Assembly: GCF_014206975.1 (NCBI RefSeq)
Contig: NZ_JACHOU010000004.1
Location: 1 to 64,000 of the forward strand
DNA length: 64,000 nt
DNA from: Aminobacter aganoensis
GTDB lineage: Bacteria; Pseudomonadota; Alphaproteobacteria; Rhizobiales; Rhizobiaceae
Reading direction: 5' to 3'
The notes beneath the pieces are model-generated. The model saw only the letters and a program-made list of their open reading frames with translations. It searched no databases and was not told the DNA's origin. The position numbers and the translations under genes were made by a program. Below are positions 35,981 through 45,539 of the stretch, one piece after another (position 1 is the first letter of the stretch; each line of letters begins with the position of its first letter).

Positions 35981-37512
35981 TAGGCGTTTTCCGTGTCGAG
36001 CAGGCGGATCGGCGTGAGGAACAGGATCCTCATGTCGAACCAGAGCGACCAGTTCTCGATGTAGTAGAGATCGAATTCGGTGCGCTTGCGGATCTTCTCG
36101 TCGGTATCCATCTCGCCGCGCCAGCCATTGATCTGTGCCCAGCCGGTGACGCCGGGCTTGACCTTGTGGCGGGCGAAATAGCCGTCGACCACTTCATTGT
36201 AGAGCAGGTTGTGCGATTGGGCCGCCACCGCATGCGGGCGTGGGCCGACCAGCGACAGGCTGCCGAACAGCGAGTTGAAGAACTGCGGCAGCTCGTCGAT
36301 CGAGGCCTTGCGGATGAAGCGGCCGACACGGGTGACGCGGGGGTCGTTCTTGGTCACGCTCTTGCGCGCCGAAGGGTCGGACTGGTCCGTATACATCGAA
36401 CGGAACTTGTAGACCTCGATCACCTCGTTGTTGAAGCCGTGGCGCTTCTGCTTGAACAGCACCGGGCCCTTACTGTCGAGCTTGATGGCGACGGCGGTGG
36501 CGATCATCACGGGCGAAAAGACGATGATGCCGAGCAGGCTGAACGCGATGTCGAATGCGCGCTTGGCGACCGAATCCCAGTCGTTGATCGGCTTGTCGAA
36601 GATATCGAGCATCGGCACGGCGCCGATGTAGGAATACGAGCGCGGCCGGAACTGCAACTGGTTGGAGTGTGCCGACAGGCGGATGTCGACCGGAAGCACC
36701 CACAATTTCTTGAGCAGTTGCAGAACCCTGGTCTCCGCCGTCAGCGGCAGCGAGACGATCAGCATGTCGATGCGGGCGATGCGCGCGAACTCCAGCAGTT
36801 CCGAAACCGTCCCGAGCTTCGGATAGCCGGCGACGATCGGTGGCGACCGCTTGTCGTCGCGGTCGTCGAAGATGCCGCAGATGCGGATGTCGTTGTAGGG
36901 CTGCTGCTCGATCGAGCGGATCAGCACTTCGGCCGCCTTGCCGCCACCGACGATGACGGCGCGCCGCTCCATCCGTCCGTTGCGTGCCCATCTGCGGATG
37001 ACGCGCGCCATGATCAGGCGCAGGCCGATCAGCAACCACAGGCCAAGCACGAACCAGCTGCCGAACAGCAGGCGGGAATATTCCGCCGAAACCTTCATGA
37101 AGAAGGCCGTGACCGCCATCAATGCGAAGGTCGTTGCCCAACCCAGGGCGATCCGCCCGATCGAGGCGCCCGGTCGCAGCATCGACTGCAGCTGGTAGCA
37201 ATCCATGACCTCGAAGAAGAGGACGGCAGCAAGGGACCCGGCCAGGATGACGAGCGGATATTGCCAGCTGAGATGGCTGAGAAAGCCGACATGGTAGGCA
37301 AAAAGCGCCAGTCCAGAGATGACGAGCACGGCGAACTCGGCGAGGCGCAGCCAACCGCTGACCATGACCGGGGACATGGTGTCGCGCCGGTATTGGGCAG
37401 CCACCTCCTGGGCGACACTGCTCAGCTTGGCGCTATCGGATTTGGTGCCGTCGCCGCTAGCCGCCTTGACGGCTTCCGCACTGAAGCGGTGCTTTGGGTC
37501 GAAATTGCTCAT
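35977..37512 (-). CDS. Undecaprenyl-phosphate sugar phosphotransferase (initiating enzyme, WcaJ/UppE-like)
   Basis: 511 residues. It loads the first sugar phosphate, probably glucose-1-phosphate, onto undecaprenyl phosphate. There are four N-terminal helices, then a CoA-binding-like domain (RRAVIVGGGKAAEVLI, near residue 185). The C-terminal catalytic domain is KRAFDIAFSLLGIIVFSP, VYKFRSMYTD, RKASIDELPQFFN and SLSLVGPRPH. It ends in GVTGWAQINGWRG and LLDTENAY. It sits between a glycosyltransferase and the polymerase in one operon. Confidence 0.93.
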   Translation of the reverse strand: MSNFDPKHRFSAEAVKAASGDGTKSDSAKLSSVAQEVAAQYRRDTMSPVMVSGWLRLAEFAVLVISGLALFAYHVGFLSHLSWQYPLVILAGSLAAVLFFEVMDCYQLQSMLRPGASIGRIALGWATTFALMAVTAFFMKVSAEYSRLLFGSWFVLGLWLLIGLRLIMARVIRRWARNGRMERRAVIVGGGKAAEVLIRSIEQQPYNDIRICGIFDDRDDKRSPPIVAGYPKLGTVSELLEFARIARIDMLIVSLPLTAETRVLQLLKKLWVLPVDIRLSAHSNQLQFRPRSYSYIGAVPMLDIFDKPINDWDSVAKRAFDIAFSLLGIIVFSPVMIATAVAIKLDSKGPVLFKQKRHGFNNEVIEVYKFRSMYTDQSDPSARKSVTKNDPRVTRVGRFIRKASIDELPQFFNSLFGSLSLVGPRPHAVAAQSHNLLYNEVVDGYFARHKVKPGVTGWAQINGWRGEMDTDEKIRKRTEFDLYYIENWSLWFDMRILFLTPIRLLDTENAY

Positions 37513-37609
37513 GGTCGTCGATCTGTTGGCCCGTCGCCGGATTGCCAGATGGGCTTAGCAAAGATGAGCTAAGAAACCCTTGAGCGGGTCGGATGCCTTC
37601 TAAAGGTCT

Positions 37610-38755
37610 TCAACTGCGGCTTGGTGCGAGGGCCGAGAAATATGCTTTCTCGATGTCGCTGGCCATCACGCTCACCCCGAAGCGGGACTTCAGTTCGACA
37701 GGCCCGGGCATCAGTTTTCCATAGGCAACGGGGTTTTCCAGCGACGAGCGCATCCTCTCGCCGATCTCTTCGGCACTGGGCATGACCAGGGCAGGGGAGT
37801 TCGTTCCGAGGATTTCGGGAATGCCGCCCACCGCGGTTGCAATGATGGGTTTGCCCGCGGCCAGGCTCTCGAGCACGATATAGGGCATGGCCTCGGCGCG
37901 CGAGGGCACCACGACGCAGGCAGCAAGGGCGAACGCCAGCCGCGCCGGCATGGGCGGCATGAAGCGGACGTCGCCGGCAAGGCCCAGTCTTTCGACCTGC
38001 GCACGGTAGTGCGGCAGGTCCTCGCCGTCGCCGACCATCACGGCGGTGACGTTGCGGCCGAGATGTTGCCGCAGCCTGGCCAGAGCATCGATGAACAGGT
38101 CCGGCCCCTTCAGGTCGCGCATCATCCCGATGTACAGAAAGTCGGCGCCGCCCACGGGCACCGGCTCGAACTCTTCGTCCCGCAGCCCGTTATAGACCAG
38201 GCTGTTCGGCACGCGCGGAGCGCCCACCTTGCGGATGAAGGTCCGGCGTTCGTAGTCGGAGACGAACAACAGGTGGTCGGTGAAGCGTTCCATCAGCCGT
38301 TCGAGTCCGAAGAACAGCTTTCCCGTAAGGGTCCTCTCGTCATAGTGCAGACTGCCGCCATGCGGCGAATAGAGGCGGGCCACGCAATACCTTGAAACCC
38401 GCAACAGTGAGCCGAACGCACGCGCATAGACGCCACCCTTGGCGCCGTGCCCGTGCAGCACGTCCGGCCGCAATTCCTTGATGATCTTGTAGGTGCGCCA
38501 GCCGGCGGCGATGTCGCCGGGCCCGACGTGGCGCTGCATCGTGGTGCGCCAGATCCCGAGCGCCAGCATCGGCTTGATCGCCTCGAACAGCCGCTCTTCG
38601 TGATCGCCGCCCGTGGACAGGTCGCAGATGATGCCGACCTGGTGGCCGGCTGCCACCTGTGCCTCTGTCAGGTCGCGCACATGTCTGAAGATGCCGCCGA
38701 CCGGCGACCTGAAGCAGTGGACGATCCGGAGTTTGCGGGGCGCGATCTGCTGCAC
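37610..38755 (-). CDS. Glycosyltransferase family 4 protein
   Basis: 381 residues of the GT-B fold. The N-terminal acceptor half has FRSPVGGIFRHVRDL and VLHGHGAKGGVYAR. The C-terminal nucleotide-sugar half has FLYIGMMRDLKGPDLFIDAL and the EX7E-like motif EAMPYIVLESLAAGKPIIAT (near residues 290-310). It adds a sugar to the growing lipid-linked unit; which one is unknown. The GTG start is six bases from the stop of the upstream export gene. Confidence 0.9.
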   Translation of the reverse strand: MQQIAPRKLRIVHCFRSPVGGIFRHVRDLTEAQVAAGHQVGIICDLSTGGDHEERLFEAIKPMLALGIWRTTMQRHVGPGDIAAGWRTYKIIKELRPDVLHGHGAKGGVYARAFGSLLRVSRYCVARLYSPHGGSLHYDERTLTGKLFFGLERLMERFTDHLLFVSDYERRTFIRKVGAPRVPNSLVYNGLRDEEFEPVPVGGADFLYIGMMRDLKGPDLFIDALARLRQHLGRNVTAVMVGDGEDLPHYRAQVERLGLAGDVRFMPPMPARLAFALAACVVVPSRAEAMPYIVLESLAAGKPIIATAVGGIPEILGTNSPALVMPSAEEIGERMRSSLENPVAYGKLMPGPVELKSRFGVSVMASDIEKAYFSALAPSRS

Positions 38756-38761
38756 GGCGGC

Positions 38762-39328
38762 TTAGAACAGCCGTTCGCGGACGTAGATCGTATCGCCGGG
38801 CAGGAGCGGGTCGCTGGTCAGCACGCGACCGGTCATCACCTTGCCGTTGATGTCGCGGGTGATGTCGACATTGCCCTGGTTGGCGCGGGCGCTGTAGCCG
38901 CCGGCCATGGCCACGGCCTTTTGCACGGTCAGCCCGGGGACATAAGAATACTGGCCCGCGGCCCCGACTTCGCCCATGACGAAGATCGGCCGGTAGCGGT
39001 CGACTTCGACCGAAACGTCAGGATCGCGCAGATAGCCCTGGCGCAGCTTGGCTGCCAGTGCCTTCTCGACCTCCTGCGCAGTGTAGCCGCGCGCCGGAAC
39101 GCCGCCGACGAGCGGGAAGGAGATGTAGCCCGACTGGTCGACGCTGTAGGTGTTCGTCAGCCCTTCCTGCTCGAACACGGTGACCCGGATGCGGTCGCCG
39201 GCGCCGAGGCGGTATGGCTGGTCGAGGACTTCATGAAAGGCAGCCGGTGCCGGTTTGTAGCTCGAGCAGCCGGTGAGGGCGAGCATGACGGCAACAAGCG
39301 CGTGGCTGGCGGCAAGGGAGCTTTTCAT
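38762..39328 (-). CDS. Polysaccharide export outer membrane lipoprotein (Wza/GumB/UppC-like)
   Basis: 188 residues. A lipoprotein signal ends in LTGC (Cys at about residue 21). The Poly_export domain reads YRLGAGDRIRVTVFEQEGLTNTY, then VDQSGYISFPLVGGVPARG, followed by a SLBB-like part (FVMGEVGAAGQYSYVPGLTVQKAVAMAGGY). At this length it is the short GumB type without the membrane-spanning C-terminal helix of E. coli Wza. It leads a minus-strand operon and is divergent from the Wzz-like gene. Confidence 0.9.
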   Translation of the reverse strand: MKSSLAASHALVAVMLALTGCSSYKPAPAAFHEVLDQPYRLGAGDRIRVTVFEQEGLTNTYSVDQSGYISFPLVGGVPARGYTAQEVEKALAAKLRQGYLRDPDVSVEVDRYRPIFVMGEVGAAGQYSYVPGLTVQKAVAMAGGYSARANQGNVDITRDINGKVMTGRVLTSDPLLPGDTIYVRERLF

Positions 39329-39529
39329 TTCGGCAGACACACCTTCGACTGCTTGCCGCCACGCTGCGGGAGATCGGTTGGCGTCCGTTATCGTCTTGTT
39401 AGGGTTAATGCCCGGTAAAGGCCTGGGCGGTCTCTGTGGCATGGGCCGTGGGAAGGGGCTGCGGCCGTTAACGCCTGGGTTACCATGTTTGTTTACCGTG
39501 CGGCCTGCTTAGCCTCGGAGTAGGAATGC

Positions 39530-41731
39530 ATGTCGGGCGTTCAATCCACTGCCGGTGATGTCGATGTTGATCTCGGCCATCTCTTTGCCAGCCTGGCGAG
39601 GAACTGGTTGCGCTTGCTGTTGGTTGCAGTGGCCGTCACCGCGCTCGCCTTCGTGCTGGCGTCGATGGCAACGCCGAAATACCGCGCCGAGACGCGTCTT
39701 CTGATCGAAACGCGCGAGTCGGTCTTCACGCGGCCCGACGGCAGCAGCGAGAGCGAGCGTCCCATTCTCGACGAGGAGGGGGTTACCAGTCAGGTCGAGG
39801 TCGTCGGCTCGACCGACATTCTCAAGCAGGTCGCCAGGCAGCTCGATTTGGCCAGCCGGCCGGAGTTCGACGCGGCCGCCGACATGTCGACGCTTTCGCG
39901 CCTCATGGTCATCGCCGGTCTGAAGAGCGATCCCAACGAATTGCCGCCAGAAGAACGCGTGCTCAAGTCGTTCCGTGAACAGCTGACGGTCTACCGCGTC
40001 GAAAAATCCCGCGTCATCGTCATCCAGTTCTCCTCCTCCGACCCAAAACTTGCCGCCGATGTGCCGAACGCCATCGCCGATGCCTATCTGGCCTTCCAGC
40101 GCGGCGCGAAGCTTGAATCAAACACCGAGGCGACCGACTGGCTGAAGCCCGAGATCGACGACCTCAACCAGCGCGTCAAGGACGCCGAGGCGCGCGTCGC
40201 CAGCTTCCGGGCACAGTCCGACCTGCTTGTCGGTCAGAACAATTCAGTCCTGGCCACCCAGCAATTGTCCGAACTGTCGAGCGAGCTGTCGCGTGTCCGC
40301 GCCAGCCGCTCCGCCGCCGAGGCGACGGCCCAGAGCGTACGCCAGGCGCTGCAGCGCGGCGGTTCGATCGATGCCGTGCCGGAAGTGCTCTCGTCGGGCC
40401 TCATCCAGCGCCTGCGCGAACGGCAGGTGCAGCTCAAGGCGGACATCGCCGATCTTTCGACGACGCTTTTGCCGAACCATCCCCGCATCAAGGCGCTCAA
40501 CTCCCAACTCGCCGATCTCGACGTCCAGATCCGCTCCGAGGCCGAGAAGGTGCTCAAGGGGCTGGTCAACGAGGCCGCCAATGCCGACCTCCGTGAAAAG
40601 CAGCTCGTCGCCGCGCTCAACACGCAAAAGGCCGAATCGGCCCGGGCGTCGGAAGAAGAAGTCGAACTGCGGGCACTGGAGCGCGAGGCGGCGGCCCAGC
40701 GTGCGCTGCTCGAATCCTATCTCACCCGCTACCGCGAGGCCTCCTCGCGCCAGGACCGCAACTATCTGCCGGTCGACGCGCGCGTCTTTTCGCGCGCCAT
40801 CGTGCCGTCCGAATCCTACTTCCCGAAGATCGTGCCGATCGTCGGCGCAGCCTTCGTCGGTTCGCTGCTGCTGATGGCAATCTTCACGCTGCTGCGTGAA
40901 CTGTTCTCCGGCCGTGCCATGCGCCCCGCTGCCGGATCCCGCGTAACGCCGGTGACGCAGGTCGCCATGCCGGCGCGCCGCGCGGCAAGCCTGCCCGACG
41001 AAGCGGAGCCGCAGTCGTGGGATGACGCCGGCGAGCCGGCCGTCGCCGTCGCCGTCGAATATGAAGACACGCAGCCCGAAATCCAGACGCTTGACGACGA
41101 GGAGCCGCTCGTCGCCGCGACGCCGACCCAGCCCCATGCCGGCATCAGCATCGAGACGGCAGCCGAAAGGCTCATCGCCGGCGGTGCCGCACGCGCCATC
41201 TTCATTTCGCCCGAGGGGGACGATGCGGCAGCGACGGCCGTCCTGGTGGCCCGCGAAGTGGCCGACACGGGACTGCGCGTGTTGTTGCTGGATCTGACCG
41301 CGTCAGGTGCGGCGTCTCGGCCGATGCTCGACGGTGGCCGCTATCCCGGCATCACCAACCTCCTTGCCTCTGAAGCCCAGTTCAGCGACGTCATCCGCGC
41401 CGACCACTATTCGGACTGCGATGTCATGCCGGTGGGCACCGCCGATCCGGCGCGCGCGATGCGTGCCGCCGATCGCCTGCCCATCATCATGGAATCGCTG
41501 ACGACGGCCTATGATCTGGTGGTTGTCGAGTGCGGCCCGGCCGATGCCGACGAGATCAGGCGCCTGGTTGGCGATGGCACCGAGGTGCTGGTCAGCTTCC
41601 TTCAGCATGACGATGAGATCGCCGATGTGGCCGACGGCCTGCGCGCCGGTGGCTACGAGGACGTCATCCTGGTGACGCCGGTCGGCCACGACTTGCCGAC
41701 GACGCCACTGCCGACACGCTCGGCTGCCTAG
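39530..41731 (+). CDS. Wzz-type chain-length protein fused to a degenerate BY-kinase domain
   Basis: 733 residues. An N-terminal helix (about 25-48) and the Wzz motif TPKYRAETRLLIE open the protein. A coiled-coil-rich periplasmic part (170-400) and a second helix (about 432-455) after VPSESYFPKIVP follow. The cytoplasmic C-terminus (540-733) keeps the BY-kinase outline (RVLLLDLTASG, GITNLLASEAQFSDVI, AYDLVVVECGPAD). The Walker A loop is EGDDAAATAV instead of a GKS/T loop, and no tyrosine cluster ends the protein. It is probably an inactive kinase acting structurally. Its stop overlaps the convergent acyltransferase gene by three bases. Confidence 0.9.
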   Translation: MSGVQSTAGDVDVDLGHLFASLARNWLRLLLVAVAVTALAFVLASMATPKYRAETRLLIETRESVFTRPDGSSESERPILDEEGVTSQVEVVGSTDILKQVARQLDLASRPEFDAAADMSTLSRLMVIAGLKSDPNELPPEERVLKSFREQLTVYRVEKSRVIVIQFSSSDPKLAADVPNAIADAYLAFQRGAKLESNTEATDWLKPEIDDLNQRVKDAEARVASFRAQSDLLVGQNNSVLATQQLSELSSELSRVRASRSAAEATAQSVRQALQRGGSIDAVPEVLSSGLIQRLRERQVQLKADIADLSTTLLPNHPRIKALNSQLADLDVQIRSEAEKVLKGLVNEAANADLREKQLVAALNTQKAESARASEEEVELRALEREAAAQRALLESYLTRYREASSRQDRNYLPVDARVFSRAIVPSESYFPKIVPIVGAAFVGSLLLMAIFTLLRELFSGRAMRPAAGSRVTPVTQVAMPARRAASLPDEAEPQSWDDAGEPAVAVAVEYEDTQPEIQTLDDEEPLVAATPTQPHAGISIETAAERLIAGGAARAIFISPEGDDAAATAVLVAREVADTGLRVLLLDLTASGAASRPMLDGGRYPGITNLLASEAQFSDVIRADHYSDCDVMPVGTADPARAMRAADRLPIIMESLTTAYDLVVVECGPADADEIRRLVGDGTEVLVSFLQHDDEIADVADGLRAGGYEDVILVTPVGHDLPTTPLPTRSAA

Positions 41732-42924
41732 TCTTCCTCGGCGGGGGCGTCCTTGCCGCGCACGCCTGACCTCAGCCGCTTGAGCACCGCCCAAAGCCTG
41801 GCGTTGTTCTTGACCGCGCTCTTGAGCCGCGAGATTGATTTCAGGGCCAGCGCATAGAGCCGGCCCTTCACCGTCAACGGCACCAGAACGTCCGAGTGCT
41901 GGATTTCGACGTCGCACCACTGGCGCTTGTACGGCTCGTCGCCGACGCTGAAATCGTAGATGTCGAAGCCCTGGTCGCAGGCTTCGGATATGTTGTCGAA
42001 GAACAGGTATTCGCCGGGGCTGGCAAAGGCCAGCTCGTCGTCGGCGATGGCGCCGAACTCGCAGACCAGGCGGTTCCCGGCCCGGCTCGATCCGGTGACG
42101 GCACGGTACTTTCCGCCGACCTCCAGTCCGTGCAGGACAAACGGCGGCGGATCTTTCTGCAGCGCATCGGCAAACAGCTTGCGGAAGAACGTGCGGACGC
42201 TGGCGTCGGCGAAGACGTCGACGATGCCCATCGCGCCAAAACGCTGCTCCTTCATGGCGAAAAAGGCGTCCAGCATGGTGTTCGCATCCGCTTCGGTGGT
42301 GGCAACGATGCGGCGGGCACCACCCACGGTTTCGTATTTCCGTTCCTGGCTGCGATGCCGCTTGCGTTTCCTCTTGCCGCTGGTGCGCGTGAGAACAGCC
42401 TCGAAGCCGCCGTCGAGATCGACGGCAAGGGCAACGTTGGGGCTTGGCGTGGAAGCCAGCTTGAGCAGCGGATTTGGCAGCCCGTCGAATTCGGTAATCA
42501 GGCGGTCGAACGCGACGATGTCGATATCAGGCCGCGCCCGCCGGATCGAGCCAACGAGCGTTTCGATCGCGGCGGCGCTCGCCGTCGCCGGCCAGGTCCG
42601 GTCCACGGCCGGAAAATTGCCGTTCGCGTGCTTGCCGCTGAGAAAGCGTGCGATGCGGAACGGCCCTTCGCGGGTCACTTCCAGGGTTACCGAGAGCACC
42701 GGGCGTCCCTTGGCGCTCAATGTGGCAATCAGCGCATCGACGGTGTGTGTCTCGGTCCATGCGGCTACCCATTCGGCGCTCTGCGATGGTCCCGCAACGC
42801 TGGCCAGCCTGCCATAGGCCGCCATGGCCTCGGAGGAGGCTGCGACCGCGACTGCACTCATCGCATTGCCGGAAGTCGCGACTTGGCGCGTCAGCATCTC
42901 GCGGTCTGCGGCAGCGTCAACCAT
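41728..42924 (-). CDS. GNAT-fold CelD/BcsL (FemAB-like) acyltransferase
   Basis: 398 residues. The N-terminal domain resembles BcsL/CelD proteins. The C-terminal acetyltransferase_6 fold shows SGKRKRKRHRSQERKYE (a very basic stretch near 185-200), FFAMKEQRFGAMG, then ALVCEFGAIADDELAFASPGEYL-like strands and YDFSVGDEPYKRQWCD. Such proteins are common beside exopolysaccharide and cellulose genes and probably acylate the polymer or its precursor. It is tail to tail with the Wzz-like gene and divergent from the deacetylase gene. Confidence 0.85.
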   Translation of the reverse strand: MVDAAADREMLTRQVATSGNAMSAVAVAASSEAMAAYGRLASVAGPSQSAEWVAAWTETHTVDALIATLSAKGRPVLSVTLEVTREGPFRIARFLSGKHANGNFPAVDRTWPATASAAAIETLVGSIRRARPDIDIVAFDRLITEFDGLPNPLLKLASTPSPNVALAVDLDGGFEAVLTRTSGKRKRKRHRSQERKYETVGGARRIVATTEADANTMLDAFFAMKEQRFGAMGIVDVFADASVRTFFRKLFADALQKDPPPFVLHGLEVGGKYRAVTGSSRAGNRLVCEFGAIADDELAFASPGEYLFFDNISEACDQGFDIYDFSVGDEPYKRQWCDVEIQHSDVLVPLTVKGRLYALALKSISRLKSAVKNNARLWAVLKRLRSGVRGKDAPAEED

Positions 42925-43013
42925 ACTTCAATCCTTGCCGGCTATTCATCGGCATACAGGACGCGTTCCCTGCGTGTTCGATGCAGCCAAGCCTATGCGC
43001 CAAAGGTGAAGGA

Positions 43014-44063
43014 ATGATCGACGCAGCCCGTAAGCTGGCTTTCCTGCTGATCGGACATGCCGGCCTGGGCGCCTTGGCCAAGCCTCTTGTGGGCGGCGTT
43101 GGCGCAATCCTGATGCTGCACCGTGTCACCGCCTTCTCTGGTCGGCCGGACGGGCCCAACCGCCATCTCAGCATCACGCCCCAGTTCCTCGACGCGCTGA
43201 TCGGTGAGATGAAGCGCTTGGGTTATGCCTTCGTCTCCATGGACGAGGCCGTTGCGCGCCTGCGTTCGCCGGGCAGGGGCGGCCGGTTTGTGGCATTGAC
43301 CGCCGACGATGCCTATCGCGACAACCTGACCGAGGCGCTCCCCGTTCTGGAAACCCATGCGGCACCGATGACCATCTACGTCGCCCCGGGCCTGACCGGC
43401 GGCGATGCCGATCTCTGGTGGGAAGTGCTCGACGATATCGTCGAGGCGGCAAAGCCGCTCTCTGTGGCCATGCCGGATGGCGAGATGAAGCTCGATTGCT
43501 CGACGGCGGAAGGGCGAGCAAACGCTTTCCGGCGCCTGTCGGCCCACATCACCAGCGAAGTGCGCGAGGAAGACCAGCGCACAGTCCTGCGTCGATGGGC
43601 TGCCCAAGCCGGCGTCGACGCCGCCGCGCTTAACAGCAAGCTGCTGATGACCTGGGACGAGATCAGGCGATGTGCCGCGCATCCGCTGCTCACCATCGGC
43701 GCGCATACGGTGCACCACTACAATCTCAAGCGCCTGAGCAGGGAAGCCGCAGTGCGTGAAATATACCGCTCGCGCAGCATGATCGAGGCTGAGCTGGGCT
43801 TTGCACCTCGCCATTTCGCCTATCCCTATGGCTATCCGGCGGCGGCGGGTTTGCGCGAGACCGAACTGGCGCGCGAAGCAGGCTATCTCTCGGCGGTGAC
43901 GACGCGCCACGGCATCCTGCGGCCCGAGCATGCCGGGAGCCTGCATGCCCTTCCCAGGCTGTCGGTCAATGGCAGGCACCAGGATCTGGCGGCAATGCGG
44001 GCGATGCTGTCGGGCGCGACGACGCTTTTGGCAAATCGCGGCCGGCGGGTGGTTACGGTCTGA
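43014..44063 (+). CDS. Polysaccharide deacetylase family protein (NodB domain)
   Basis: 349 residues. MLHRVTAFSG near the start, then the metal motif as TADDAYRDN (two aspartates kept, where TFDDG is usual). HTVHH (H-T-X-X-H type, about residue 226) and AYPYGYPAAAG complete the site. It would remove N- or O-acetyl groups from a polysaccharide; the companion polysaccharide locus is the likely source of its substrate. No signal peptide is obvious, so it may act in the cytoplasm. AAAGG precedes the ATG. Confidence 0.88.
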   Translation: MIDAARKLAFLLIGHAGLGALAKPLVGGVGAILMLHRVTAFSGRPDGPNRHLSITPQFLDALIGEMKRLGYAFVSMDEAVARLRSPGRGGRFVALTADDAYRDNLTEALPVLETHAAPMTIYVAPGLTGGDADLWWEVLDDIVEAAKPLSVAMPDGEMKLDCSTAEGRANAFRRLSAHITSEVREEDQRTVLRRWAAQAGVDAAALNSKLLMTWDEIRRCAAHPLLTIGAHTVHHYNLKRLSREAAVREIYRSRSMIEAELGFAPRHFAYPYGYPAAAGLRETELAREAGYLSAVTTRHGILRPEHAGSLHALPRLSVNGRHQDLAAMRAMLSGATTLLANRGRRVVTV

Positions 44064-44066
44064 CGG

Positions 44067-44285
44067 CTAGCGGCCGGCGGCCTTGGACGGCTTGAGCATC
44101 CATTTGATGATCCACATTGCCGGCAGGATCCACAGCAGGCCGCTGAAGAAGAAGAAGGCGAGGTGGACGACCGGGCCCGATTGCGACAGCTGCGCGACGG
44201 CAACCATCGTCGCCACCAGCGAGTAGACGATCACCAGCAGCACCAGCAGCACGGTGCCGATCAGCTTCTTGACGCGAACGGGCAT
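44067..44285 (-). CDS. DUF2842 small membrane protein
   Basis: 72 residues, two membrane helices (KKLIGTVLLVLLVIVYSLVA and HLAFFFFSGLLWILPAMWII), closing in a basic tail. The pattern fits DUF2842 of this order; no function is known. AAAGGA precedes the ATG. It converges on the deacetylase gene with three bases between stop codons. Confidence 0.85.
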   Translation of the reverse strand: MPVRVKKLIGTVLLVLLVIVYSLVATMVAVAQLSQSGPVVHLAFFFFSGLLWILPAMWIIKWMLKPSKAAGR

Positions 44286-44444
44286 TTCTTCATCCTTTGT
44301 CCAGGCTTCGCATAGTCGCTCTGGCCAGGCGGCGCAACTGCCGAGGCGGCGCGGCGCGACGGCGTGTCGCGTGGGCCGAACTTGCCAGCGGGGCCACTAT
44401 GGTCCACCAGTCCCGCGGTTTCGAACGAGCCGGGAACGATCGCA

Positions 44445-45539
44445 ATGTCTGCCATGACCAACACTGCCGCACCGCTTGCCGAGCGAAACCGGGAACTGCG
44501 CAACCGCGCGCTCGTACGCGGCTGGCTCTACGTCGTGCTCTTGGTCCTGTTCGCTCTCGTCATGGTCGGCGGCGCCACGCGCATGACCGGCTCGGGACTT
44601 TCCATCACCGAATGGAAGCCCATCCACGGCGTCATCCCGCCGCTCAACCAGGCCGAATGGCAGGAAGAGTTCGAAAAATACCAGCAGATCCCGCAATACG
44701 AGCAGGTCAACAAGGGCATGACCGTTGACGAGTTCAAGGGCATTTTCTGGTGGGAGTGGGCGCATCGCCTGCTTGCCCGCGGCGTCGGGTTCCTGGTGGC
44801 GATCCCGCTCGCTTTCTTCTGGCTTTCCGGCCGCCTTGAGCGCCGTCTCAAGCCGCGTCTTGTCGGTCTTCTGGCGCTTGGCGGCTTCCAGGGCTTCATC
44901 GGCTGGTGGATGGTTGCCTCGGGGCTTTCGGAGCGCGTTTCGGTCAGCCAGTACCGCCTTGCGATCCACCTGACCTTCGCCTGCATCATCGTCATGGCCG
45001 TCGCCTACATCGCGCGCGGGCTGGCAAGCTATTCGGAAAGGCCGGCCGATCGCCGGGTCCAGCGCTTCTCGGGCATCATGGTGCTGCTGGTCATGTTCCA
45101 GATCTATCTCGGCGCGCTGGTCGCCGGCCTGCACGCCGGCCTCAGCTACAACACCTGGCCGCTGATGGATGGCGCCATCATCCCCGGCGACCTGCTCGTC
45201 ATCGAGCCGCTCTGGCGCAATTTCTTCGAAAGCCCCAAGACGGTCCAGTTCGTCCACCGCATGTTTGCCTACACGGTCCTGGTGGTGGCCCTGTGGCACG
45301 CGTTTTCGACGATGCGCGTAGCGCCGGCGTCAACGCATGCGCGCCGGGCATGGCTGCTTGCGCTGCTGATCCTGGGGCAGGGCGCGATCGGTGTCGGCAC
45401 CTTGCTGGCACAGGCGCACATGCATTGGGCGCTGCTGCACCAGGGTTTTGCCCTTGTGGTGCTGATCTTCGCCACCGCCCATTGGCGCGGCACCAAGGGC
45501 GCCTATCCCCTGGAAAACGACGTGGAAGTCAGAAGCTAG
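44445..45539 (+). CDS. ctaA: Haem A synthase
   Basis: 364 residues with eight membrane helices. CtaA (COX15 type 2) oxidises haem O to haem A for cytochrome oxidase. Family marks are [35 protein letters not shown] with haem-ligand histidines, [24 protein letters not shown] and QFVHRM / LLHQGFA. GGGAA lies eight bases before ATG 44445. Its 3' end overlaps the convergent kinase gene by 11 bases. Confidence 0.95.
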   Translation: MSAMTNTAAPLAERNRELRNRALVRGWLYVVLLVLFALVMVGGATRMTGSGLSITEWKPIHGVIPPLNQAEWQEEFEKYQQIPQYEQVNKGMTVDEFKGIFWWEWAHRLLARGVGFLVAIPLAFFWLSGRLERRLKPRLVGLLALGGFQGFIGWWMVASGLSERVSVSQYRLAIHLTFACIIVMAVAYIARGLASYSERPADRRVQRFSGIMVLLVMFQIYLGALVAGLHAGLSYNTWPLMDGAIIPGDLLVIEPLWRNFFESPKTVQFVHRMFAYTVLVVALWHAFSTMRVAPASTHARRAWLLALLILGQGAIGVGTLLAQAHMHWALLHQGFALVVLIFATAHWRGTKGAYPLENDVEVRS

